From DRKI01 sp011051875 (GTDB lineage: Bacteria; Desulfobacterota; Desulfobulbia; Desulfobulbales; Desulfobulbaceae): 64,000 nucleotides of DNA. Where the stretch lies: assembly GCA_026990385.1 (NCBI GenBank), contig JALXDL010000042.1:6482-70481 (forward strand), in the 5' to 3' direction. Shown in pieces: positions 26,348-33,405 of this stretch. A model generated the notes under the pieces. The model saw only the letters and a list, made by a program, of their open reading frames with translations. It had not been told where the DNA came from and ran no database searches. Both the position numbers and the translations under genes were made by a program. Each line of letters opens with the position of its first letter. Position 1 is the stretch's first letter.

Positions 26348-26794
26348 TCACGAAGGGAAGGGACGGGAACGAAGACAGCGCCGGCGCGGGTGGCTGCCGC
26401 CCGGGACAAGCAGGGAATCGATGGCCGCAAGAAGCGGTTCGGCCTGCACCGGTTTGTCGAGAAAGGCGTCAACAGGCAGATAATCCTCGCTGATATCGCC
26501 TTCGCCAAGGACAAAAGGCAGGCCGCTTTCACGGTTGAAATCCGAGAGCATGAGCAGGGGGATGCGGCAGAGATGCGGATCCGCGGTCAGGTCCCGGGCC
26601 AGGGCTGCGCCGGCATGGTCCCTGCCGGGGAAACGCATCTCGAGAATCACGATATCCGGCATGACGGCACGGACACAGGCCATGACCTCCTCCACCTGTC
26701 TGCAGAAGTGGACCGTATGGCCGGCCTCCTGCAGGATGGCGGCGATCTGCCCGGAAACAACGGCATCCCCATCGGCAACGCATATCTCTGCCAT
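26348..26794 (-). CDS. Receiver-like protein with Glu at the phospho-acceptor position
   Basis: 148 residues from the ATG at 26794. It aligns with a response-regulator receiver domain (EICVADGDAVVSGQIAAILQEAG, MPDIVILEMRFPGRDHAG, LLMLSDFNRES, LDKPVQAEPLLAAI). Where the acceptor Asp should be, ILEMRFPG has Glu, and the acidic pair is reduced to ADGD. It may therefore be a constitutively active or non-phosphorylated pseudo-receiver. It starts 4 bases after the hydrogenase maturation protease gene, so it is the last gene of the sulfhydrogenase operon. A short Arg/Pro-rich tail follows the domain; no output domain is present. Confidence 0.75.
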   Translation of the reverse strand: MAEICVADGDAVVSGQIAAILQEAGHTVHFCRQVEEVMACVRAVMPDIVILEMRFPGRDHAGAALARDLTADPHLCRIPLLMLSDFNRESGLPFVLGEGDISEDYLPVDAFLDKPVQAEPLLAAIDSLLVPGGSHPRRRCLRSRPFPS

Positions 26795-26798
26795 GGAA

Positions 26799-27305
26799 TC
26801 AGACCTCCTCTTCGCTGGTAGTGCACAGCGCCCCGACGTACCGGCGCAGAGCGGCACGCAGGGCAGGCATGCGGGCGCACAGGGCCGGGCTCAGCCCGCC
26901 GCCGGGCCGCGGCAGTGGCTCCAGCCGAAAGGGCTGCACCCCGAAGATGTAAACCGGCCGGCCATCCCCAAGCTCCATGGCGATCCGCACACCCTCGGCC
27001 AGCCCCAGGCCGTGGCAGGACAGGGTGCGGCTGCGCAGGACCAGCTCCGCTGCCCCGCCACCGGCTGCGGGACTGACCCGGAAACAGCGCCAGGCACCGC
27101 TCGTAAGCCCCATGTCGGCGCAGTCAACGAGCAGGACCGGGGCGGAGATTTCCAGCAGCCGATGGGCAATGCTCAGGGCGTCGGCATCTTCCCACAGCTC
27201 GCACCGCACCCCGGGCGGCGGATCCAGGGACTCCACCAACAGCGGGCCGACGGCGTCATCGGCCATGTACCTGCTGCCGATACCGGCCACGACCAGGCCG
27301 CTCAT
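26799..27305 (-). CDS. Hydrogenase maturation protease
   Basis: 168 residues from the ATG at 27305, overlapping the large subunit stop by 4 bases. It is an HycI/HybD-type endopeptidase: VVAGIGSRYMADDAVGPLLVE gives the first Ni-sensing acidic region, LLVDCADMGL the second, and SCHGLGLAEG the His region. It removes the C-terminal peptide of the large subunit after nickel insertion. Its position after the subunit genes is standard for group 3b enzymes. Confidence 0.88.
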   Translation of the reverse strand: MSGLVVAGIGSRYMADDAVGPLLVESLDPPPGVRCELWEDADALSIAHRLLEISAPVLLVDCADMGLTSGAWRCFRVSPAAGGGAAELVLRSRTLSCHGLGLAEGVRIAMELGDGRPVYIFGVQPFRLEPLPRPGGGLSPALCARMPALRAALRRYVGALCTTSEEEV

Positions 27306-28609
27306 TGCACGAACTTCACATCGAGCATGTGCACAGAACAGGAGATACACGGATCATAGGCCCGCAGCAGCATCTCCAGGTGCAGCCGGACCTGGTCCGG
27401 CGGCATGGTGGCCACCATGCGCGGCGTAAAGGCCTGCATGTCACGCTCGATATTGTTGATGTTCTGGCTGGTCGGAATCACCGCGTCCGACCCGGTGCAG
27501 CGGCCGGTGTCGTCAAGACGGTAGGCATGGAAGAGCAGGCCGCGCGGCGCCTCCACCGCACCGACTCCCTCTCCCGCTCCCGGCGTATAGCTGATATCCT
27601 CGGAGACCAGGCCCCGGTTAAGGACATCCTCCAGCATGGCCAGCGAGTTGTGGGCGCAATGGATGATCTCCACCACCTGGGCCAGGTTGTTCATGTAGGG
27701 GTTGTGGCAGGGCACCCGAAGGCCCAGGGACTCCGCGGCCCTGCGGGCGGCGGGATGCAGCTGGTCGAAGTTGTTGTTGACCCGGGCCAGGGCGCCGACC
27801 ATGTAGGATTCACGGTGCCAGCGCGCCCACTTGGCCGTGGAGTGGGGAACGGTGAACTCGTTGGTGATCCGTCGGTAGTCGCTGACCGGGGTCAGCTCGC
27901 CGGTGTCGGAGCTGTAGACCTGACCGTCAAGGAGGGCGTATTCGTCCGGATGTTTGAGCGAGACATACTCGGTTTCCCGTTCAAAATCCGGGATCTTCAG
28001 ACTGGCGGCGATATCGACGGTGGCCTCGAAATCGGGCAGGGCCGCGCTCAGCCGGTGGTGGATATCCGCCAGGGCATCGGGTTCCGGCAGCCGCCGCCAG
28101 CCGCGCAGGGTGTTGGCCATGGGATGCAGGGCCCGGCCGCCGATGACCGTGGTGAACATATTGGCCAGGTGCTTGAGACGCAGGGCCCGCCTGACCAGCC
28201 CGGGATGGGTTTCGGCCAGGGGCAGGACACTGGGCACGCCGACATAGTCGGGCATGGCAAGGAAATAGACATGGAGCAGGTGGCTCTGCAGGATCTGTGA
28301 CTCGTTGAGCAGCCGGCGCAGGATCCGGCTCTGGTTGCTGACCGCAAGGCCGAGCGCCGCCTCCACCGCCTTGCAGGCGGCGAGCTGGTGCGCGACACAG
28401 CAGATACCGCAGATCCGGCCCACGATCCAGGGAATCTCGTGTGCCGACATGCCCCTGGTAAAACTCTCGAAAAAACGCTGGGCCTCGACAATGGACAGGG
28501 TCAGCTCCTCGACCCGGCCGTCGCGCACCGAGACCCTGACCGAGCCATGACCCTCGATCCGGGTCACATGATTCAGGCTGATCGAATATGTCGAATCTCT
28601 ATCGCCCAT
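27302..28609 (-). CDS. hydA: NiFe hydrogenase group 3b large (alpha) subunit
   Basis: 435 residues. The four Ni-Fe ligands are present: RICGIC near residue 65 and DPCISC near the C-terminus. The first motif reads RICGICCVAH rather than the common RICGICPVAH, an extra Cys in place of Pro. TRIEGHG at the N-terminus also matches. The C-terminal extension after the cleavage His (SVHMLDVKFVQ) is short, as in cytoplasmic sulfhydrogenases. Group 3b enzymes couple H2 to NAD(P)H and can reduce polysulfide. It is the fourth gene of the beta-gamma-delta-alpha operon order also seen in Pyrococcus. Confidence 0.94.
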   Translation of the reverse strand: MGDRDSTYSISLNHVTRIEGHGSVRVSVRDGRVEELTLSIVEAQRFFESFTRGMSAHEIPWIVGRICGICCVAHQLAACKAVEAALGLAVSNQSRILRRLLNESQILQSHLLHVYFLAMPDYVGVPSVLPLAETHPGLVRRALRLKHLANMFTTVIGGRALHPMANTLRGWRRLPEPDALADIHHRLSAALPDFEATVDIAASLKIPDFERETEYVSLKHPDEYALLDGQVYSSDTGELTPVSDYRRITNEFTVPHSTAKWARWHRESYMVGALARVNNNFDQLHPAARRAAESLGLRVPCHNPYMNNLAQVVEIIHCAHNSLAMLEDVLNRGLVSEDISYTPGAGEGVGAVEAPRGLLFHAYRLDDTGRCTGSDAVIPTSQNINNIERDMQAFTPRMVATMPPDQVRLHLEMLLRAYDPCISCSVHMLDVKFVQ

Positions 28610-29402
28610 CCGCTGACTCCTGTCCAGCGATCTCCGCGCTCAGAAAGAGACGGTAACGCTCCTCGATGGCCTCCCGGTCCAGGCCGCAGTCGCGCAGCAG
28701 GGCCCGGTGGGCGGCAAGGTTGGCGCCCGGAAGAAGGCCGCGGCAGCCGTCACAGCGATAGCCGCCGCCGATACATACCGCGCCGCAACCGCCCCGGGTG
28801 ACCTGGCCCAGGCAGGTTTCGCCATGCTGGAACACGCATTCATAGCCGTGTCGCCTGCACTCGACGCACACCGGTTGGACCGGAAAACAGGGCCGGGAAC
28901 CGACCAGCAGCCGCTTGACCAGGTGGAGGAATTCATCGCGATCCACGGGGCAGCCGCGCAGGAAAAAGTCAACCGCCACCACCTGGTGCAGGGATCGGAC
29001 CCGCGTATGGGCCCAGAGCGGCCAGTAGCGGTTATCGGTCTGGACCCGGTGCGCCGCGCCAGGACCATGGACACGCTGCAGGTTCTCGGCCGGCGACCAG
29101 CTATTGGCCCGGGCCTGGACATTACCGTGGCAGGCACAGGACCCCAGGGCCACCAGGTGACGGCTTCTGGCCCGGATATCGCGCAGCCGTTCGACATCGA
29201 TTTCGCGGTGGATGCTGCCCTCGACAAAGGCGATGTCAAATCGCGGTGCCGTCTCGGACATGGCCTCGCGGAACTCGGCGATCTCCACCAGGTCTACCAG
29301 CTCGAGAAAAATGTCCTCGCAGTCGAGGATCGCCAGCTGGCAGCCTTCGCAGCCGGCCATGTCGAAAAAACCGATCCTGGGGCGGGGCCGATCACTCTTC
29401 AT
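28599..29402 (-). CDS. hydD: NiFe hydrogenase group 3b small (delta) subunit
   Basis: 267 residues from the ATG at 29402, which overlaps the gamma stop by 4 bases. It starts PRIGFFDMAGCEGCQLAILDCED, the proximal-cluster CxxC. It continues with VEGSIHREIDVERL, ALGSCACHGNVQ and RGCPVDRDEF. The distal cluster region is CVECRRHGYECVFQHGETCLGQVTRGGCGAVC. No signal peptide or Tat motif is present, consistent with a cytoplasmic enzyme. It overlaps the large subunit gene by 11 bases. Confidence 0.93.
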   Translation of the reverse strand: MKSDRPRPRIGFFDMAGCEGCQLAILDCEDIFLELVDLVEIAEFREAMSETAPRFDIAFVEGSIHREIDVERLRDIRARSRHLVALGSCACHGNVQARANSWSPAENLQRVHGPGAAHRVQTDNRYWPLWAHTRVRSLHQVVAVDFFLRGCPVDRDEFLHLVKRLLVGSRPCFPVQPVCVECRRHGYECVFQHGETCLGQVTRGGCGAVCIGGGYRCDGCRGLLPGANLAAHRALLRDCGLDREAIEERYRLFLSAEIAGQESADGR

Positions 29403-30226
29403 GCCAACGCCTCCGGCAGTGCTTCCACGGCAGAGAGCCGGAAGACCGGCCCGTCCTGGCAGCAGGTCAGGTGATTGATCTGGCAGTGGCCGCACTTGCC
29501 GATACCACAGCGCATGCGCCGTTCCAGGTCGATGAAGATCCGATCATGGGCGAGCCCCCGCGCGGCCAGCTCCATGATCACGAACTTGTACATGACCGGC
29601 GGCCCGCAGAGCACGGCAAGGGTGGCGGGTGGTATATCCAGCCCGGCGATGGGCGCGGTGACCAGGCCGACCTCGCCGTCCCATGGCAGGTGCGCGGTGT
29701 CGTTGACCAGCCGGATGACCCGTGTGCCCGGGGCCCGGCCCCAGGCGCGCATCTCGTCCCGGAAGAGCTCGTCGGCCGGAGTGCGGCAGCCGCTGATGAT
29801 GGTGATCCGGCCGAAACGGTTCCGTTCTGCCAGGAGGGGCTCGATCAGGGAACGGAGCGGTGCCAGGCCCAGGCCGCCGGCCACGATCAGCACGTCGCAT
29901 CCCTCGAATTCAGCAAGGTCGAACCCGGTGCCGAACGGCCCCCGGATGCCCATCTGGTCACCGGCCCCGAGCTGCTGCATCGCCATGGTCAGACTGCCGG
30001 CACTGCGGACCAGCAACTCCAGCCGGTCGTGATCACCGGGCCCGCAGCAGATGGAGATGGGTGCCTCGCCGATACCGGGAATGGAGGCCATGACAAACTG
30101 GCCCGGCGCGTGGCGCAGGGGACGCGGCAACCGCAGGCGGAAGAAACGCTCGTGGGCTGTCATGTCCGTGGCCTCGACGATACGGACCATGGCCGGGGTG
30201 AGGATGCGGGGATCCATGGCCTTCAT
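29399..30226 (-). CDS. hydG: Sulfhydrogenase gamma subunit (FAD/NAD(P)-binding reductase)
   Basis: 275 residues. A ferredoxin-NADP reductase fold shows the FAD segment HAPGQFVMASIPGIGEAPISICCG, then DQMGIRGPFGTGFDL, VLIVAGGLGLAPLRSLIEPLLAE (nucleotide binding) and LCGPPVMYKF. The C-terminal RRMRCGIGKCGHCQINHLTCCQDGPVF supplies the [2Fe-2S] cysteines. It transfers electrons between NAD(P)H and the FeS subunits. The name follows Pyrococcus HydG and should not be confused with the FeFe-hydrogenase maturase. Its ATG overlaps the beta stop by 4 bases. Confidence 0.92.
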   Translation of the reverse strand: MKAMDPRILTPAMVRIVEATDMTAHERFFRLRLPRPLRHAPGQFVMASIPGIGEAPISICCGPGDHDRLELLVRSAGSLTMAMQQLGAGDQMGIRGPFGTGFDLAEFEGCDVLIVAGGLGLAPLRSLIEPLLAERNRFGRITIISGCRTPADELFRDEMRAWGRAPGTRVIRLVNDTAHLPWDGEVGLVTAPIAGLDIPPATLAVLCGPPVMYKFVIMELAARGLAHDRIFIDLERRMRCGIGKCGHCQINHLTCCQDGPVFRLSAVEALPEALA

Positions 30227-31311
30227 GCTCCCTCCCCGGCCGCGGCCAGCAGTTCAGACGCGATCTCGAAAATATCGATATCAACGGTGCACTGACGGCG
30301 GCAGCGGCCGCAGCCGACACAGAAGCTGGTGCCGCCGAAACGGTGTGGCTGGTAGACGAACTTGCGCATGACCCGGTGACGCTGCCGGGCGGCCGGTGAT
30401 TTGCGGAAGTTGTGGCCGCCCGCGACCACGGCAAAGTTTTCCAGCATGCAGCCGTCCCAGTGGCGGGTGCGCCGGCCGCTGTCGGGATCCTCGACAGAAA
30501 AGTCGTCCCGGACATCAAAGCAGGAGCAGGTGGGGCAGACCAGGTTGCAGGTGCCACAGGAAAAGCAGCGCATGCTCTGTTCCTGCCAGACATCCGCATC
30601 CCAGCCCTTGGCCACGGCCGCCATCACATCATCCAGGGACGCCGCGAACCGGCGTCCAAAGGGATCGGGCCGCCGTGCCTCGGCCCTGGCCCTGCATTCC
30701 TCCACCTCCCCGCAGGCCGGGAAACCGGCACCGGCCAGGAGCACGGCGCCTTGATCGGTAAGCGCTTCCACCAGCAGCCGGGCCCCGGGCTGCGGGGTAA
30801 GAAAGATATCCGCCCCCTCGCGCCAGGCGAGCGAACCGGCGGCGTCGCAGAAGCAGTACCGGTCGCAGGGATGAAGACAGTCATGGCCGATGAGCAGGGT
30901 GTGCTCGCGCCTGACCAGGTAATGGGGATCGGGAATGGTTGCCCGCTGGAACCGGTCCATGAGGGCGATGGCCTTGAGATCACAGGGGCGTACACCGGCC
31001 AGGATGCGGCGGCTGCTGTCCAGAACAGGGGTGAGGGTACAGTCGCCTGCCCCGTCCCTGCGGAAAGTGAAGAGCTGTTCACCCTCAGGCGCGAGGATTC
31101 GTGCCGGCGGCGGAACACAGGCACTGGCGCGGAAGATCGTTGTCCGGTGGGGATCGTCGAAGTCCTCCAGGGCGAGCAGGCTGCTGCTGTGGACGCGGGC
31201 AAAGTGGAAGCTGCTTTCGGCCAGAGGCTGGGGGAAGTAGACCTGCTCGTTCCCGGCGAGCGTGCGGATCCACTCAAGAAAAACCAAACGTTCAACGAGA
31301 TATGCCCCCAT
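30223..31311 (-). CDS. hydB: Sulfhydrogenase beta subunit (4Fe-4S protein)
   Basis: 362 residues, the usual length of the beta subunit of group 3b hydrogenases. GVRPCDLKAIALMD and LLIGHDCLHPCDRYCFCD are family-specific blocks. Two ferredoxin-type cluster motifs, CFSCGTCNLVCPTCSCFD and CVGCGRCRRQCTVDID, lie in the C-terminal half. It passes electrons between the flavin subunit and the hydrogenase dimer. It is the first gene of the operon, with GAGGAG about 8 bases before the ATG. No convincing promoter is seen in the 141 bases to the PilZ gene. Confidence 0.92.
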   Translation of the reverse strand: MGAYLVERLVFLEWIRTLAGNEQVYFPQPLAESSFHFARVHSSSLLALEDFDDPHRTTIFRASACVPPPARILAPEGEQLFTFRRDGAGDCTLTPVLDSSRRILAGVRPCDLKAIALMDRFQRATIPDPHYLVRREHTLLIGHDCLHPCDRYCFCDAAGSLAWREGADIFLTPQPGARLLVEALTDQGAVLLAGAGFPACGEVEECRARAEARRPDPFGRRFAASLDDVMAAVAKGWDADVWQEQSMRCFSCGTCNLVCPTCSCFDVRDDFSVEDPDSGRRTRHWDGCMLENFAVVAGGHNFRKSPAARQRHRVMRKFVYQPHRFGGTSFCVGCGRCRRQCTVDIDIFEIASELLAAAGEGA

Positions 31312-31452
31312 GACTCTGCTCCTCGCACGGGGTAAAGGGATACGGCAACTGCAGCGCCTGCCGTTTCCTCTTACTGGTACCGGGCTATGGAACCGACGTC
31401 AACGACTATCTGCAATCATGAGATATCGCAAGGAGTTGGGCTGCAGGAAAAA

Positions 31453-31788
31453 CTACAATTCTCCCTGCACTTTCTTCAGATAGAGCGGAACCAGGGAAAA
31501 CCATTCCAGGAAATGGGTGAAGGCGAGGGCGAATCCATCATCATCCTGCCGTACAACAGCCCCCTGCAGGGAATCTATCTCCAGGTCGCTGTAGCGGCCG
31601 CGAAAGATGAGTCTCGCCGTGCACATTCCCGGCCGGACCGGCTGTTCGCCGGTCAGCATGAACAGACCGGCCATGCTGAGATCCCGTACCGGGCCCACAT
31701 ACCGCGTCCCTCCCATATCCACATGACATTCCACCCCTGCTCCCAGCGGCAGCCGGATGTTCCTCCGCCGTTCAGTATCTCTGTCCAT
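31453..31788 (-). CDS. PilZ domain protein
   Basis: 111 residues. The c-di-GMP motif RRRNIR near residue 8 and DLSMAGLFM (DxSxxG) are intact, and the domain fills the protein. It is transcribed towards the hydrogenase operon but 141 bases away, so joint expression is uncertain. Unlike the PilZ gene at 1638 it stands alone. Probably a single-domain second-messenger receptor. Confidence 0.82.
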   Translation of the reverse strand: MDRDTERRRNIRLPLGAGVECHVDMGGTRYVGPVRDLSMAGLFMLTGEQPVRPGMCTARLIFRGRYSDLEIDSLQGAVVRQDDDGFALAFTHFLEWFSLVPLYLKKVQGEL

Positions 31789-32357
31789 ACTCCTCCCCTT
31801 GTGGCCGCCGTAAGTGTCGCATGACCGGTATCATGCGCGCTCATGAATATAAACGCAACAGGATTCCTGCGCCCCTGATCACTCCCGTGCTGCCCGTACC
31901 GGTGATGTTCACCCCCCATACCGGGTTCCCCGCATGGCGGGCCCCAAAAAACCGCTCCAGCAATGCTGTTTTATTCATATTATGGTAAGTATAGTACTCA
32001 ATGCAACAGATAAACCGGCTCGGCCGGACCAGATTTCGGTTCCCGCCCCCAGGCGAACCACGAAATTTCCGCCGTTCATGCCACTGCGGACAGCATCTTC
32101 GGATCTCCGGCACGGCTGGACCAGGTTTTGTCTCCCGGCCTTACGGGGCTGTGAAAACAGGGCCGTCGCCGCCGCTGCGGAGAGCCCGCTGTGACACAAC
32201 ATGCACGTTCTGCGGGTATGACAACCATGCGGCCGGGCCAGGAGAACAGTACCACCGTTACCCCTGTGCCGAAAGGAAGACACTGAAAAAACCAAGTCGT
32301 CCCTGTTTCCGATGGCCCGCAGGTCGGTGACGGCACGGACTCTGCCAGGAGGGAATG
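31789..32357 (+). other. Gene-free region upstream of the Usp gene with a possible promoter
   Basis: About 570 bases without a credible gene. An AT-rich island (31965-32005) contains TATAGT at 31990-31995 with a weak TGTTTT 17 bases upstream, a candidate promoter that would leave a leader of about 350 bases before the Usp gene. Short GC palindromes (CCGGCTCGGCCGG near 32016) occur. Frames present in this interval are fragmentary and lack ribosome sites. Confidence 0.4.
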
Positions 32358-33287
32358 ATGACAAAAAAACAGATCATCGCAGCCGTCGACGGCTCCATTT
32401 ACAGCTCCAATGCCCTGGACTACCTGATCAGGCTGTTCAGCGGGAACACAGACATCGCCATCCACCTGCTCTCCATTGTCTCTTCGGCCGGCAGTGACCA
32501 GAACTGGATGCTGGACGTGGATCCACTCCGCGGCCAGACGCCGGCGGTGGAACGAGGCGTGCGCGTGGCGGAGAAATACCTGCAGGATGCCAGGGCACGC
32601 CTGTTGCGCAACGGCTTTGGCGAGGAGCAGATCACGGTCCGGGTCGAGGTGAGCACGGCCAGTGTTGCCACCGCCATCCACCACGATGCCAACAGGGGCA
32701 ATTACGACGGACTCCTGGTCGGCCGCCGGGGTATGGGCAAGGTGGGAGAGATGTTCTTTGGCAGTGTTTCTGCCTACCTGGTTAAGCAGTGCCACGAGGT
32801 TCCTCTCTGGATCATCGATGGCGAGGTGAGCTCCAGCCGTTTCCTGCTCGCTGTCAACTCGACGCCTGAATCCCTGCTGGCCGCGGACCACCTCGGCTTC
32901 ATGATGCAGGACTGCCCCGATGTCGAGATCTGCCTCTACCATTCCATCCCGATCTTCGGCAGCAGGCAGGCGGCCCGGGAGGAAGACTTCATCAAGCTCT
33001 GGGGCAGGGAGTGGTGCGAGGAACACCTGGACATCGAAAACTACCTCTTCCACGCCCATGCCCAGATCCTGATGGACAACGGGATAGACAGAAAGCGCAT
33101 CTCGCAGCTGCCCATGCGCAGGGATCTTGACGCCAGCCGTGACCTGCTGCGCCAGGCCCGGAAACATGACTGCGGCACCATCGTTATCGGCCGACGGGGC
33201 CGGGACATCGCCAAGGGATTCCTGGGCGGTGTCTCCGACCGGACCATGCAGCAGGCCCAGAACATGGCCATCTGGCTGGTGGGGTGA
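32358..33287 (+). CDS. Tandem universal stress protein
   Basis: 309 residues from the second ATG of ATGATG (AGGAGG lies 5 bases before 32358 but only 2 before 32355). Two UspA domains: residues 1-155 and about 160-309. The first has the ATP-binding loop GRRGMGKVGEMFFGSVS. The second has GRRGRDIAKGFLGGVSD, where the final GS reads GGV, so nucleotide binding may differ. Cytoplasmic; role in stress survival inferred from family. Repeat R1 fills the gap to the convergent protease gene. Confidence 0.88.
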   Translation: MTKKQIIAAVDGSIYSSNALDYLIRLFSGNTDIAIHLLSIVSSAGSDQNWMLDVDPLRGQTPAVERGVRVAEKYLQDARARLLRNGFGEEQITVRVEVSTASVATAIHHDANRGNYDGLLVGRRGMGKVGEMFFGSVSAYLVKQCHEVPLWIIDGEVSSSRFLLAVNSTPESLLAADHLGFMMQDCPDVEICLYHSIPIFGSRQAAREEDFIKLWGREWCEEHLDIENYLFHAHAQILMDNGIDRKRISQLPMRRDLDASRDLLRQARKHDCGTIVIGRRGRDIAKGFLGGVSDRTMQQAQNMAIWLVG

Positions 33288-33300
33288 ACGTTTCCTTCCC

Positions 33301-33398
33301 GGCCTGGGCGTTCCACCCATCTGCAAGCGAGAAAAAACCTTGTGATTACAAACTGTTTTCTCGTTGCGAATATTGCAGATCAACGAAACGCTCAGGCC
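33301..33398. repeat. Intergenic palindromic repeat R1, copy 2
   Basis: Arms extend to 26 bases here: GGCCTGGGCGTTCCACCC then ATCTGCAA on the left, and TTGCAGATCAACGAAACG then CTCAGGCC on the right. Inner arms GAGAAAA and GTTTTCTC surround TGTGATTACAAA. It occupies nearly the whole 118-base gap between convergent genes and could act as a bidirectional terminator or mRNA 3' end. Confidence 0.78.
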
Positions 33399-33405
33399 AG
33401 CTCCG

